Shown here in pieces: positions 17,689 through 27,798 of a DNA stretch of 64,000 nucleotides. Source of the stretch: Flagellimonas aurea (GTDB lineage Bacteria > Bacteroidota > Bacteroidia > Flavobacteriales > Flavobacteriaceae); assembly GCF_017313785.1 (NCBI RefSeq), contig NZ_JAFLNL010000003.1, positions 62,001-126,000 of the forward strand, read 5' to 3'. The stretch's first letter is position 1. The number at the start of each line of letters is the position of its first letter. The translations under genes and the position numbers were made by a program. The notes beneath the pieces were generated by a model, which made no database searches, was not told the DNA's origin, and saw only the letters and a list, made by a program, of their open reading frames with translations.

Positions 17689-19267
17689 AACGCAAGCAAA
17701 ATATACACTTCCGACCACACCATTGACCTTATCTCAAAAAGTAGGTCAATTGTTTATGCCAGCGGTTTTCATCAACGACACCGAAGAAGAGGTTCAGAAA
17801 ATGGAAAAGCTCATAAAGGAGCACCATGTGGGTTCCGTATGCTTTTTTCATAGCAAGGCCAGTGCTGCGACCAATTTTGAAGGCAAGAAGAAGATTGTGC
17901 ACAACGAAAAGAGCTACGACCGTTTATTGGAACTTATCCACCGTTATCAAAAAGCGGCAACCGTACCTTTATTGATTGCAATAGATGCCGAATGGGGTCT
18001 GGCAATGCGTATTGAAAACACCCCGCAATATCCCTATGCCATCACCTTGGGTGCTTTGATCAATAATTATGATCTTATTCAAAAAGTTGGCGAAGCCATA
18101 GGAAATGATTGTAAGGCAGCTGGGGTACAATGGAACTTGGCTCCCGTAGTGGACATAAACAACAACCCGGAAAATCCTGTAATAGGCTACCGTTCCTTTG
18201 GGGATGATAAAAACAGCGTTCATACAAAAGCAGCAGCTCTTATTCAAGGGATGGCCTCGAGCGGAACACTGAATTCCATTAAACATTTTCCTGGCCATGG
18301 CGATACGGCAACCGACTCCCATTTGGGATTACCGGTTATTGATAAATCCATGGAAGAACTCATGGAGAATGAACTATACCCTTTCAAAAAGTTGATTGAA
18401 TCCGGTATTGATTCGGTAATGGTAGGCCATTTGCTATTGCCACAGTTAGATGTAGAACACCCCTCCACGACATCATCAAAAATAATTTCTGATTTATTGA
18501 GAAAGCAATTGGGTTTTGATGGTGTGGTTATTTCTGATGCACTTAATATGCACGCTGTGTCCAAAAAATATCCTGAAAAAGGAAGGCTGGAAAATGCTGC
18601 ATTCATGGCAGGAATGGATGTGCTTTGCTTTAGCGAGCATGTGGTTGAAGGTATTGATGAAATCATGAAGAATGCCTCCGAAGAGCGAATCAACGAAAGT
18701 TTTGAGAGGGTTTGGCACCTAAAAAAGAAATCTTTTGACCAAGACACTGAAGCAAAAAACCCAAGCTCACCGTACGAATTAAATCGAGAGATTGCTGAAC
18801 GTGTAATCACAGAATTATATGGAAATCCTTCTGAGGTCAATAAAATAAAATCATCCAGTTTCCTAAATATTTCAGTGAGTGCTGGCAAGACCAATTCCTT
18901 TGCACAAAATATCCGATCGCACTTTGGGTCAGAGGTTATAGATTTAGAGAACCTATCCAGCGACAATAAGGAACAAATTGTATTGAGCATCTTCCCCCCT
19001 GCCGTAAAACCAAAGAACCAATTCGGCTTTGATAACGAAACCTTGGCAAGGTTGCAGGAAGTTATCGAAAAACACGACCCCCTGATTTACTTGTTCGGGA
19101 GTCCGTATGTTTTGGACATTTTACAGCTCAAACCCAATTCCAATGTGGTATTGGTCTATCAAGAATTCCCTACTTTTCAAGACATTGCTTTCAAACATTT
19201 TTTGGGAGAAAATCAAGGAAAAGGAAAGCTACCTATTCAACTGAAAACTTTCGGCAATGAGCGATGA
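17681..19267 (+). CDS. nagZ: NagZ-type beta-N-acetylglucosaminidase (GH3)
   Basis: The 528-residue protein has a GH3 TIM barrel in residues 1 to about 350. KHFPGHGDT lies at 201-209, the His/Asp pair that serves as general acid/base in NagZ enzymes is D212/H214 (TATDSH), and the nucleophile is D286 (VISDALNM). An additional C-terminal domain follows, as in the two-domain Bacillus NagZ rather than the single-domain proteobacterial enzymes. No signal peptide is visible, so it should act in the cytoplasm, removing GlcNAc from imported GlcNAc-(anhydro)MurNAc. It overlaps the permease gene by 8 bases and the methyltransferase gene by 11. Confidence 0.9.
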   Translation: MTKTQAKYTLPTTPLTLSQKVGQLFMPAVFINDTEEEVQKMEKLIKEHHVGSVCFFHSKASAATNFEGKKKIVHNEKSYDRLLELIHRYQKAATVPLLIAIDAEWGLAMRIENTPQYPYAITLGALINNYDLIQKVGEAIGNDCKAAGVQWNLAPVVDINNNPENPVIGYRSFGDDKNSVHTKAAALIQGMASSGTLNSIKHFPGHGDTATDSHLGLPVIDKSMEELMENELYPFKKLIESGIDSVMVGHLLLPQLDVEHPSTTSSKIISDLLRKQLGFDGVVISDALNMHAVSKKYPEKGRLENAAFMAGMDVLCFSEHVVEGIDEIMKNASEERINESFERVWHLKKKSFDQDTEAKNPSSPYELNREIAERVITELYGNPSEVNKIKSSSFLNISVSAGKTNSFAQNIRSHFGSEVIDLENLSSDNKEQIVLSIFPPAVKPKNQFGFDNETLARLQEVIEKHDPLIYLFGSPYVLDILQLKPNSNVVLVYQEFPTFQDIAFKHFLGENQGKGKLPIQLKTFGNER

Positions 19268-19922
19268 GATAAAATCATCTTGGAACAAAAATGCTGAGGA
19301 ATGGGTGAAAATCATCCAAAACAATAGAATTCCTTCAAGAAAATTTACCAATCCTGCCATTTTAGAGGAAATCAAAGAATTGAAAGGAAACACGATAGTG
19401 GACATCGGTTGCGGTGAAGGCTGGTTGACCCGCGAAATGGAAAAATTTGGTTGGAAAGCCACGGGGTTGGATGCCACCGAAGATTTAATCAAAGAAGCGC
19501 TCAAAAGAAGCAATCAAACCTTTGAAGTGTTCACTTTTGAAGATATCATCAAAGGGGAAAAGATGCCCAACCCACCTTTTGATGCTGCCATCTTCAATTT
19601 CTGTCTGTATTTGAAAAACGGCTTGACCGAATTGTTGTCAAACACATTGATGCAACTCACCCCAAAGGGAAGCTTAATCATTCAGACACTTCACCCCTTT
19701 TTTCTTTTACAAAACAGTTTACCTTATAAAAGTCAGTGGCTGTCTGATTCCTGGAAAGGGCTGCCGGGCAATTTTACGGACGGACACTCGTGGTACGCCC
19801 GGACCATGGAAGATTGGATCCAAGAACTCAATCAAATTGAACATATTGAATTCAATATCAAGGAAGTCTTGAACGATGATGATAAACCGATTTCCCTGAT
19901 CATAAAAATCAACAAAATATGA
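19257..19922 (+). CDS. class I SAM-dependent methyltransferase, substrate unknown
   Basis: The 221-residue protein carries the SAM-binding motif VDIGCGEGWLT (about residues 43-53) and the acidic GLDATEDLI strand end, typical of UbiG/Coq-like small-molecule methyltransferases. The gene overlaps nagZ by 11 bases and anmK by 4, so it is translationally linked to peptidoglycan recycling enzymes. No acceptor can be named from sequence. It may simply be a passenger in a compact operon. Confidence 0.85.
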   Translation: MSDEIKSSWNKNAEEWVKIIQNNRIPSRKFTNPAILEEIKELKGNTIVDIGCGEGWLTREMEKFGWKATGLDATEDLIKEALKRSNQTFEVFTFEDIIKGEKMPNPPFDAAIFNFCLYLKNGLTELLSNTLMQLTPKGSLIIQTLHPFFLLQNSLPYKSQWLSDSWKGLPGNFTDGHSWYARTMEDWIQELNQIEHIEFNIKEVLNDDDKPISLIIKINKI

Positions 19923-21004
19923 GGACTTATAAAGTTATGGGACTGATGTCGGGAACCTCTTTGGACGGATTGGACATTGCCTATTGCCATATTTGGGAGG
20001 AAGATGGAAAATGGAACTTTTCCATAAAAAAAACGGCAGAAATCGATTATTCCGATGAGATGCGGGAATATCTCAAAAATGCGATTCATCTGTCCGAAAA
20101 AGACCATAGTCAATTGAATAAGGATTACGGCATTTGGTTGGGGCAACAGTCCAAAGCATTTATAGGCGAATTGGGAGAAGAAGTTGATTTTATAGCCAGT
20201 CACGGCCATACCTCCCACCATAGACCCGATGAGGGCATTACATTTCAATTGGGAGATGGGCAACTTTTGGCAAACACTTCAGGAAAACAGGTGGTCTGTG
20301 ATTTTAGATCTAAGGATGTGTCCCTAAAGGGACAAGGTGCTCCGTTGGTGCCTATTGGGGATAAATTACTGTTTCATGAATATGATTTTTGCCTAAACCT
20401 AGGCGGTATAAGCAATATTTCTTTTGATAAAAATGGTGAACGGATTGCCTACGATATCGGTTTAGCGAACATGCCCCTTAATTACATCACCCATAAAATG
20501 GGATTGGCCTATGATGAAAATGGAAAGATTGCAAGATCTGGGAAATTGGACCGCGGACTGCTCCAAAAGCTGAACAGTCTACCGTATTACACCCTGCCCT
20601 ATCCAAAATCCACTGGATACGAATGGTTCTCTTCTGAAATCATGCCTTTGATAGAGGATTCCAAGCTTTCAAATGAAGACTTATTGCACACGTTCATTCA
20701 TCATAATTGTGAACAGATTGCATTTGCAGCACTGAAGCACAAGAACAATGGAAAATCCAAAAGTAAACTTCTAACGACCGGTGGTGGGGCGCTAAACCAA
20801 TTCTTTATGGATACGCTTCAAAATAAACTCGGGAGCAGTATTGAGGTCATGGTACCCACCAAAACGCTTATTGCATACAAAGAAGCGTTGGTTTTTGCCT
20901 TAATGGGCGTACTTCGGTTGGAAGGGGAAACCAATGTGCTCAAATCAGTTACCGGCGCGACTTCAGATTCTTGTAGTGGCGAAGTGTTTTTTCCGAGCAA
21001 CTAA
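19919..21004 (+). CDS. anmK: anhydro-N-acetylmuramic acid kinase
   Basis: The 361-residue cytoplasmic kinase opens 1,6-anhydro-MurNAc and phosphorylates it to MurNAc-6-P, the substrate of MurQ. It begins with the family signature MGLMSGTSLDGLD (residues 6-18, ATP-binding P-loop of the Hsp70/hexokinase fold). It also has QLGDGQLLA, LNLGGISNIS, and the C-terminal TTGGGALNQFF. Length matches the family. It is the last gene of the rightward run, and its stop is one base from the stop of the convergent efflux gene. Confidence 0.94.
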   Translation: MRTYKVMGLMSGTSLDGLDIAYCHIWEEDGKWNFSIKKTAEIDYSDEMREYLKNAIHLSEKDHSQLNKDYGIWLGQQSKAFIGELGEEVDFIASHGHTSHHRPDEGITFQLGDGQLLANTSGKQVVCDFRSKDVSLKGQGAPLVPIGDKLLFHEYDFCLNLGGISNISFDKNGERIAYDIGLANMPLNYITHKMGLAYDENGKIARSGKLDRGLLQKLNSLPYYTLPYPKSTGYEWFSSEIMPLIEDSKLSNEDLLHTFIHHNCEQIAFAALKHKNNGKSKSKLLTTGGGALNQFFMDTLQNKLGSSIEVMVPTKTLIAYKEALVFALMGVLRLEGETNVLKSVTGATSDSCSGEVFFPSN

Positions 21005-21005
21005 T

Positions 21006-22220
21006 TTAGGATGCGGCTATACGTTTCCGTTTGGGCAAATGTGTCAATAGAAACAGTGCCAGAGCAACCATACCGCAGATAGCCAAACCTGCAAAAAGGG
21101 GCCATACACTATCCTTTACAAAATCACCGATAAACGTAGCAATCGGAATAGAAAGTACGGTTGATACAAACCCATTTATGGCAGCTCCAATTCCAGCAAT
21201 ATGACCAATGGGCTCCATGGCAATGGAACGGAAATTACCCCACATAAAACCAAGGCAGAAAAATTGTACTGACAAAAATCCGACCAACACATATATGCTT
21301 GGGTTTGGCGAATTCAAAAACAAAAAAGAATAGGTCAAGGCCACCATACAGAATACGATTGTGGCCATCAACGACAACCTTCTCATTCCAAAGCGCATCA
21401 CCAAAGTACCATTCATGAAGGTTGATAATCCAATAGATACGGCCAAACCTGCAAAGATGTATGGAAACACTTCCTTAAGCGCATATTGATCTTCAAAAAT
21501 GTGTTGTGCTGAGCTCAAATACACTAAAAAAGCACCGGTCACCAATCCGGAAATCAACGTAAAGGCTACCGTCTCTCTATACTTTACAAATTCCTTTACA
21601 CCATCAATAAATACGTGTCTGGTAAACGGAATCTTATATTCAGGATGCAACGTTTCCTGCTGACGTTTCCAGAACCAGAAAGCAACGACCAACACAAAGA
21701 ACATTTGCACATAAAAAATGCCCTGCCATCCAGTTGCGTCCAAAATCAATTTTCCGATTGCAGGAGCCACCACGGGCACCAAAATAAAAAACGCGGTTAC
21801 AAAAGACATGATCTTGGCCATGTAATCACCTTCATAAGTATCTCGAATAATGGAAATTGAAATGGTTCTTGGCGCGGACAGTCCAATTCCCTGTAAAATC
21901 CTTCCCACCACCATAACCTCCAATGAAGGCGCCATCAAACATATAACACTGGCCACCAAAAAGATGGAAAAACCCATGTAAACTACTGGTTTTCTCCCAA
22001 AACTATCGGAAATGGGTCCAAAGAAAAGCTGCCCAACGCCCAATCCCAAGAAGATCATGGTAACCAATAACTGATGGTCTGTAGAATCGGTACTGTTGAT
22101 TGCCGCCCCTATGTTGGAAATTGCGGGCAGTATTGCATCAATCGCCAAGGCTACGATCGACATCAATGCGGCCATCATGGCCACAAATTCAAAGTTGGGT
22201 TTTTGATTTAACTTTTCCAT
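21006..22220 (-). CDS. Bcr/CflA-family drug-efflux MFS transporter
   Basis: The 404-residue protein has twelve predicted membrane segments. The motif between TM2 and TM3 (FGPISDSFGRKPVVYMG) and the segment GRILQGIGLSAPRTISISIIRD are characteristic of Bcr/CflA multidrug or dipeptide exporters. It converges with anmK and is not obviously part of that pathway. A -7 box lies immediately upstream of the ATG. Substrate is unknown. Confidence 0.88.
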   Translation of the reverse strand: MEKLNQKPNFEFVAMMAALMSIVALAIDAILPAISNIGAAINSTDSTDHQLLVTMIFLGLGVGQLFFGPISDSFGRKPVVYMGFSIFLVASVICLMAPSLEVMVVGRILQGIGLSAPRTISISIIRDTYEGDYMAKIMSFVTAFFILVPVVAPAIGKLILDATGWQGIFYVQMFFVLVVAFWFWKRQQETLHPEYKIPFTRHVFIDGVKEFVKYRETVAFTLISGLVTGAFLVYLSSAQHIFEDQYALKEVFPYIFAGLAVSIGLSTFMNGTLVMRFGMRRLSLMATIVFCMVALTYSFLFLNSPNPSIYVLVGFLSVQFFCLGFMWGNFRSIAMEPIGHIAGIGAAINGFVSTVLSIPIATFIGDFVKDSVWPLFAGLAICGMVALALFLLTHLPKRKRIAAS

Positions 22221-22224
22221 CAGG

Positions 22225-22232
22225 CAAAATTA
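22225..22232 (-). promoter_or_regulatory. -7 promoter box (TAATTTTG) for the Bcr/CflA gene
   Basis: A perfect TAnnTTTG box on the minus strand lies only four bases before the ATG at 22220. No TTG occurs at the usual upstream distance. If used, the transcript would be leaderless or nearly so. Confidence 0.4.
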
Positions 22233-22406
22233 GTCATACCCAATGGATCGGTAAAGCATTTAAGAAAGGTTTAATGATAAAGAAACATATCCAACGTTGT
22301 AGTTGAAAATTGTTGCAGGACATAGGAGCATTTGTCTTTATCTAAACTTGATTGGAGCAGGTAAATCGCTTAGAGAACCTTATATTTAAATCAAATTTTT
22401 ATCGTC

Positions 22407-23468
22407 ATGGCAAGTTTAAAAGTGTTGGTAGTCGGATGCGGGAATATGGGTACGTCGCATGCTCGTGCATACCACAAATTAGATGGGTTTGAAATCGTTG
22501 GATTGGTCAGTAGAGGGTCAAAAAGCAGGGAACGACTTTCAAACGAATTGGGCGGTACCCCTATGTTTTCAGATTATGCTGAAGCCCTTGCAATCTCGAA
22601 ACCAGATGTAGTCTCCATCAACACCTATCCCGATACTCATTTTAACTATGCCAGAATGGCTTTGGAAGCAGGAGCCCATGTTTTTGTAGAAAAACCCTTG
22701 GCCTTGACGGTAGAGGAAGCCCAAACATTGGTTGATCTAGCTCAAAAGCTGCAGCGTAAAATGGTGGTGGGCTATATCCTGAGAGTTCACCCCACATGGG
22801 CCAAATTCACGGAAATGGCCCAAGAACTGGGCAAACCTCTGGTGATGCGCATGAACCTTAACCAGCAAAGCTCTGGAGACCATTGGCACACCCACAAACA
22901 ATTGATGAATTCCATGTCGCCTATTGTGGATTGTGGTGTACATTATGTGGATGTGATGTGTTCGATGACTCGCTCCAAACCCATCAGTGTTTCGGCTATC
23001 GGGGCAAATTTATCGGACGAAATCGCTTCCGACATGTACAACTACGGTCAATTACAGGTCCGCTTTGAAGATGGCTCTGTAGGTTGGTATGAGGCCGGTT
23101 GGGGCCCCATGATGAGCGAAACCGCTTTTTTTATCAAAGATGTAATCGGTCCAAAAGGATGTGTATCCATAAGCGATCAAGACAAAGGTGCCTCGGACGA
23201 TGTTGATGGGCATTCCAAAACAGGTAGCTTAAAGTTGCACCACAGCAAACTTGATGCAAAAGGGCACTTCGCCAAAAAAGATGATATCATTGACACAGCC
23301 GATGAGCCTGACCACGATGGACTTTGTTTGTTGGAACAAGAATATCTGTTGGATGCCATTCATAACGACCGTGACCTCACTGATCACTTAAACGACGCTG
23401 TCAACAGCTTAAAAATTGTACTCGCCGCGGATGAATCAGTTAAAACGGGAAAAACTGTAATGTTGTAG
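22407..23468 (+). CDS. Gfo/Idh/MocA-family NAD(P)-dependent oxidoreductase
   Basis: The 353-residue protein has an N-terminal Rossmann fold starting VLVVGCGNMGTSHARAY and the conserved FVEKPLALTVEEA segment (about residues 92-104), whose lysine is catalytic in the family. The C-terminal alpha/beta domain includes CGVHYVDVM. Members oxidise or reduce sugars, inositols or related polyols, and the specific substrate is not readable. The gene stands alone between a divergent and a convergent neighbour. Confidence 0.9.
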   Translation: MASLKVLVVGCGNMGTSHARAYHKLDGFEIVGLVSRGSKSRERLSNELGGTPMFSDYAEALAISKPDVVSINTYPDTHFNYARMALEAGAHVFVEKPLALTVEEAQTLVDLAQKLQRKMVVGYILRVHPTWAKFTEMAQELGKPLVMRMNLNQQSSGDHWHTHKQLMNSMSPIVDCGVHYVDVMCSMTRSKPISVSAIGANLSDEIASDMYNYGQLQVRFEDGSVGWYEAGWGPMMSETAFFIKDVIGPKGCVSISDQDKGASDDVDGHSKTGSLKLHHSKLDAKGHFAKKDDIIDTADEPDHDGLCLLEQEYLLDAIHNDRDLTDHLNDAVNSLKIVLAADESVKTGKTVML

Positions 23469-23512
23469 GCAGAGTGACAATTCATTGACCGTTTACCCTT
23501 TAACCATCAACC

Positions 23513-25063
23513 TTACAACGGAATATTCCCATGCTTCTTCCAAGGGGTCTGAACTTCTTTGTTCTCTAGCATGGCAAACGTCTTCAATAATTTACGTCTT
23601 GTATCCTTTGGCATGATCACCTCATCAATAAAACCACGTTTGGCGGCACGGTAAGGGTTGGCGAACTTATCGGCATACTCAGTTTCCTTCTCCTTTAATT
23701 TGGCTTCGGGGTCATCGGCTGCAGCAATTTCACGTCTAAAAATGATTTCACTGGCACCCTTGGCTCCCATTACAGCAATCTCGGCGCTGGGCCAAGCAAA
23801 GTTGAAATCCGCGCCAATATGCTTGGAGTTCATCACATCGTAGGCGCCACCGTAGGCCTTACGTGTTATCACGGTTACCCTTGGTACCGTAGCTTCACTC
23901 AAGGCATAGAGTAATTTTGCCCCGTGCATGATAATGCCGCTCCACTCTTGGTCCGTTCCGGGCAAAAACCCTGGTACATCGACCAAAACAAGCAACGGGA
24001 TATTGAAAGAGTCACAGAAACGGGTGAATCGGGCCGCTTTGGTGGAACTATTTACATCCAAAACTCCTGCCAGAAACATAGGCTGGTTCGCAATAATACC
24101 GATACTTCTTCCACCCAAGCGAGCAAAACCAGTAATGATGTTCTCTGCATAATCCTTATGGATCTCATAAAACGAATCACTGTCTATAATACCCGAAATC
24201 ACATCGTGCATATCGTATGGTTTATTGGCATTGTCCGGCACTATTCCCGATAGTTCTTCCCTAATCTCATCCTTAAGCTCGTATGGAATTTTGGGTGTGA
24301 CTTCTTTATTGTTCTGAGGAAGGTAGTCCAATAACTTTCGGATATCGTTCAAACAGGTTGCATCGTTGGCGGATGTTTTGTGCGCGACCCCAGACTTAAC
24401 GGCATGTGTACTTGCACCTCCCAGTTCCTCGGCGGTCACATTTTCGTTGGTCACTGTTTTTACCACATTGGGACCCGTTACGAACATATAGCTGGTCTCT
24501 TCGACCATTACTATAAAATCGGTCATAGCCGGCGAATAAACAGCACCCCCCGCACAAGGGCCCATGATGGCAGAAATCTGTGGTATCACTCCCGAAGCTT
24601 GCACGTTACGATAAAAAATATCGGCGTAACCACCGAGTGAACGTACGCCCTCTTGTATACGTGCTCCACCGGAATCATTAAGTCCAATTATTGGGGCACC
24701 GACCTTCATCGCCAAATCCATCACTTTACAAATCTTCTCCGCATGAGTTTCTGAAAGGGCACCTCCGAACACTGTAAAATCCTGTGCATACACATACACC
24801 AACCTTCCGTTCACCGTTCCATAACCCGTTACCACACCATCGCCATAGTACATTTCTTTTTCCATACCAAAATCGGTGGTACGGTGGGTCACCAAAATGC
24901 CCATTTCCTCAAAAGAACCATCATCCAAAAAGTACAGTACCCTTTCACGGGCGGTCAGCTTTTTTTTCTGATGTTGCTTTTCGATTCGTTTGACACCTCC
25001 GCCCAAATGGGCTTCGGCAATTTTTTCCTGTAGTGCTTTTATCTTGGGATCCATAGGATTCAA
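23513..25063 (-). CDS. acyl-CoA carboxylase carboxyltransferase subunit (probable propionyl-CoA carboxylase beta)
   Basis: The 516-residue protein carries both crotonase-like halves of the carboxyltransferase domain ([19 protein letters not shown] and [26 protein letters not shown]). These match propionyl-/methylmalonyl-CoA carboxyltransferases rather than AccA/AccD. It transfers CO2 from carboxybiotin to an acyl-CoA. It is the third gene of a compact leftward operon (ATGA overlap of four bases with the biotin carboxylase). The mutAB genes nearby favour propionyl-CoA as substrate; acetyl-CoA is less likely. Confidence 0.92.
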   Translation of the reverse strand: MNPMDPKIKALQEKIAEAHLGGGVKRIEKQHQKKKLTARERVLYFLDDGSFEEMGILVTHRTTDFGMEKEMYYGDGVVTGYGTVNGRLVYVYAQDFTVFGGALSETHAEKICKVMDLAMKVGAPIIGLNDSGGARIQEGVRSLGGYADIFYRNVQASGVIPQISAIMGPCAGGAVYSPAMTDFIVMVEETSYMFVTGPNVVKTVTNENVTAEELGGASTHAVKSGVAHKTSANDATCLNDIRKLLDYLPQNNKEVTPKIPYELKDEIREELSGIVPDNANKPYDMHDVISGIIDSDSFYEIHKDYAENIITGFARLGGRSIGIIANQPMFLAGVLDVNSSTKAARFTRFCDSFNIPLLVLVDVPGFLPGTDQEWSGIIMHGAKLLYALSEATVPRVTVITRKAYGGAYDVMNSKHIGADFNFAWPSAEIAVMGAKGASEIIFRREIAAADDPEAKLKEKETEYADKFANPYRAAKRGFIDEVIMPKDTRRKLLKTFAMLENKEVQTPWKKHGNIPL

Positions 25064-26502
25064 TTTGATGGTAATCTTACTATTTTTTTGTCCTCCAGAT
25101 ATTGATAGAGAGCTATCATGGCCGCAACTTCGGCTTCAGCTGCTGTTTGCTCCTTGATTTTTTCCGGAGAATAATGCGTTTTTACAAAATGCGTATCAAA
25201 ATTTCCTGACCGGAAAGCTTCGTGGGCAAATACAAAACTTCCGAATGGCAGGGTGGTCTGCACTCCTTTTATTTTGTAATTCTGAATGGCTTCCAGCATG
25301 AGTTCTATGGCCTCTTCACGCGTTTTTCCATAAGTAATCAATTTGGACAACATGGGGTCATAATAGATTGGGATATCCATTCCTTCCCGAAATCCGTTGT
25401 CCACCCGAACTCCTTCACCCGATGGCAATTGATAGGTCTCCAGGTTGCCCACGCTTGGCAAAAAGTCGTTCAATGGGTCTTCAGCATATACTCGAAGTTC
25501 CACAGCATGCCCAGTAATGGTCAAGTCTTCCTGTTTCATGGGAAGTGCTTCTCCCCGTGCTACTTTTATCTGTAGCTCTACCAAGTCAACCCCAGTAATC
25601 AATTCGGTCACCGGGTGCTCCACCTGTAAACGAGTATTCATTTCCAAAAAGTAGAAACTATGGTCGGCATCCATCAAAAACTCAACGGTCCCTGCTCCAA
25701 CATAATAACAGGATTTGGCCACTTTACAGGCCGCCTCGCCCATTTTTTTTCGCAATTCAGGAGTTAAAATGGATGATGGTGCTTCTTCCACCACCTTTTG
25801 GTGGCGGCGCTGGACACTACACTCTCGTTCAAAAAAGTGCAGCACATTGCCATGGGTATCTGCCATCACCTGCACCTCAATATGTCGTGGCGACTTTACG
25901 TATTTTTCCACAAAAACAGAACCATCGCCAAAGGCTGATGTAGCCTCGCTTATGGCCCGTTTCATACCGGATTCCAAATCTTCTTCTTTCTCAACTATGC
26001 GCATTCCCTTTCCCCCACCACCGGCAGAAGCCTTGATCAAAATAGGATAGCCTACCTCTCTTGCAATCTCTTTGGCCTTGTCCACATCGGTTATGGCCTC
26101 ATCAATACCGGGAACCATTGGGATGTCGTATTCCTTCACAGTTTCCTTGGCGGCTAACTTGCTGCCCATAATCTTAATGGCCTTGGATTTTGGGCCTATA
26201 AAGGTAATCCCGCTATTTTCAACAGCTTCGGCAAAATCAGCATTCTCGCTCAAGAATCCATAGCCTGGATGAATGCCGTCAACCTGCAATGATTTAGCTA
26301 CTTTAATGATTTTGTCACCTCTCAGATATGATTTATTGGACGGCGCCTCTCCGATGCAAACGGCTTCATCCGCCAGCAAGACATGTGGAGCGTTCCTATC
26401 CGCCTCCGAGAATACGGCAACGGTCTTGATGCCCATTTTTTTGACGGTCTTCATCACCCTGACCGCGATTTCGCCCCTATTGGCGATCAATATTTTTTTC
26501 AT
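25060..26502 (-). CDS. biotin carboxylase subunit of an acyl-CoA carboxylase
   Basis: The 480-residue protein is a complete biotin carboxylase with an N-terminal preATP-grasp fold ([15 protein letters not shown]), the glycine-rich ATP lid [31 protein letters not shown] and the active-site segment [14 protein letters not shown]. It carboxylates biotin on the carrier protein encoded immediately upstream. Unlike the alpha subunits of some propionyl-CoA carboxylases it lacks a fused biotinyl domain, which here is a separate gene. Confidence 0.93.
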   Translation of the reverse strand: MKKILIANRGEIAVRVMKTVKKMGIKTVAVFSEADRNAPHVLLADEAVCIGEAPSNKSYLRGDKIIKVAKSLQVDGIHPGYGFLSENADFAEAVENSGITFIGPKSKAIKIMGSKLAAKETVKEYDIPMVPGIDEAITDVDKAKEIAREVGYPILIKASAGGGGKGMRIVEKEEDLESGMKRAISEATSAFGDGSVFVEKYVKSPRHIEVQVMADTHGNVLHFFERECSVQRRHQKVVEEAPSSILTPELRKKMGEAACKVAKSCYYVGAGTVEFLMDADHSFYFLEMNTRLQVEHPVTELITGVDLVELQIKVARGEALPMKQEDLTITGHAVELRVYAEDPLNDFLPSVGNLETYQLPSGEGVRVDNGFREGMDIPIYYDPMLSKLITYGKTREEAIELMLEAIQNYKIKGVQTTLPFGSFVFAHEAFRSGNFDTHFVKTHYSPEKIKEQTAAEAEVAAMIALYQYLEDKKIVRLPSN

Positions 26503-26508
26503 GATCCT

Positions 26509-27009
26509 TTATTGAAATTCAATCAACAATTGCTTTTTGTCCACAGCCTCACCTTTTGATACACTAACTGTTTTGATCACTCCGCTTCTGGGAGAGGTGA
26601 TGATGTTTTCCATTTTCATGGCTTCCAAAATCAATAATTGGTCTTCTTCGTTTACCTCTTGGCCTTCTTCCACCAAAATATCCAGAATTAAACCGGGCAT
26701 AGGGGCCGAAATGGAATCAATGTTTTTTCCTGCATTTACTGCAAATCCCATTTTTTTGATGAGCTCATCCAATGGTGTTTGTATTGAGGTCTCGAATTCG
26801 GTACCGTTAATGCTGACATTATATATGCCTCTGTTAAAATCAGAAGCCATAATTTTTAGGTGATAAGAAACCCCATTCTTTAATAAATGGAAGGTATTTT
26901 CACCTGTTTTGATCAAATCCAACGAAGAAATAGTGTCCTTGGAAAGTTTAAAGTCAAAGTCTTCTCCAACCTTGACGGAATAAGAGTCATCCATATTAGA
27001 ATTTTCCAT
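26509..27009 (-). CDS. biotin carboxyl carrier protein of the acyl-CoA carboxylase
   Basis: The 166-residue protein has a C-terminal biotinyl domain with the canonical EAMKMEN sequence; the biotinylated lysine is K132. The N-terminal half resembles the linking (BT-like) region of propionyl-CoA carboxylase alpha subunits, as if a longer alpha subunit had been split into two genes. It is first in the operon, six bases ahead of the carboxylase gene. A second in-frame ATG five codons on (M6) is possible. Confidence 0.92.
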   Translation of the reverse strand: MENSNMDDSYSVKVGEDFDFKLSKDTISSLDLIKTGENTFHLLKNGVSYHLKIMASDFNRGIYNVSINGTEFETSIQTPLDELIKKMGFAVNAGKNIDSISAPMPGLILDILVEEGQEVNEEDQLLILEAMKMENIITSPRSGVIKTVSVSKGEAVDKKQLLIEFQ

Positions 27010-27163
27010 GGGTTAGGTTGATAAATATACGGGTAATACATTAAAAATCATACAAAGTTATGAGCCACCCGAAGGATTAATCATGACAATGATCATTAAT
27101 TTCTGTATTATTAATCATTAATTATGTTGTATCTCAGATAGACAAGAGATGTTATCATTTGTG

Positions 27164-27171
27164 TATTTTTG
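27164..27171 (+). promoter_or_regulatory. -7 promoter box (TATTTTTG) before udk
   Basis: A perfect TAnnTTTG box lies 17 bases before the ATG at 27189, without a TTG at the usual spacing. Its position argues against the upstream TTG start at 27159 for udk and for a very short leader. Confidence 0.4.
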
Positions 27172-27188
27172 ATGCCAAAATTCAAACT

Positions 27189-27797
27189 ATGCTGATCTTA
27201 GGGATTGCTGGCGGTACAGGGTGCGGAAAAACTACGGTGGTGAACCAAATAGTGGAACAATTGCCGACGGATGAAGTAGGGGTCATATCTCAAGACTCCT
27301 ACTACAACGACCTTTCACATTTAAGCAGGGAGGAAAGGACCCATATTAATTTTGACCATCCCAATTCGATAGATTTTGACCTGTTGATCGAACATATTAA
27401 ACTATTACGGGAGGGCAAAACAGTGGATACGCCCATTTACTCCTTTGTGGAGGAAACACGTATGAAGGAGACCGTTCCTACTCCGCCCCGAAAAGTAATG
27501 ATCGTTGAAGGAATTTTGGTATTGAGCAATCCTAAATTAAGAGAACTGTTCGATATTAAGATATTTGTACACGCCGATTCGGACGAACGCTTGATACGAA
27601 GGCTGCAACGCGACACCCAAGAACGGGGACATGACCTAAAAAAAGTGCTTACCCGATATCAAACGGCCGTAAAACCAATGCACCTTCAATTTATAGAACC
27701 GTCGAAAGAGTTTGCGGACATCATCATCCCAAACAATCATTACAATACAGTTGCGGTAGATATCGTAAGGACCATTATTAACAACAAACTTGCGTAA
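27189..27797 (+). CDS. udk: uridine kinase
   Basis: The chosen ATG at 27189 gives 202 residues beginning MLILGIAGGTGCGKTT, which puts the Walker A loop GGTGCGKT at the usual distance from the N-terminus. Other family elements are QDSYYNDL, the FDHPNSIDFDLL segment and RRLQRDTQERGHD. It phosphorylates uridine and cytidine in pyrimidine salvage. It begins a tight rightward run with the divIC-like and methylmalonyl-CoA mutase genes, a link of location and probably of expression rather than metabolism. Confidence 0.94.
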   Translation: MLILGIAGGTGCGKTTVVNQIVEQLPTDEVGVISQDSYYNDLSHLSREERTHINFDHPNSIDFDLLIEHIKLLREGKTVDTPIYSFVEETRMKETVPTPPRKVMIVEGILVLSNPKLRELFDIKIFVHADSDERLIRRLQRDTQERGHDLKKVLTRYQTAVKPMHLQFIEPSKEFADIIIPNNHYNTVAVDIVRTIINNKLA

Positions 27798-27798
27798 C

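Noticed and set aside
27159..27188. Upstream TTG start for udk
   Set aside because: It would add ten residues unlike the family, and a promoter box overlaps that region. The ATG at 27189 puts the P-loop in its normal place.
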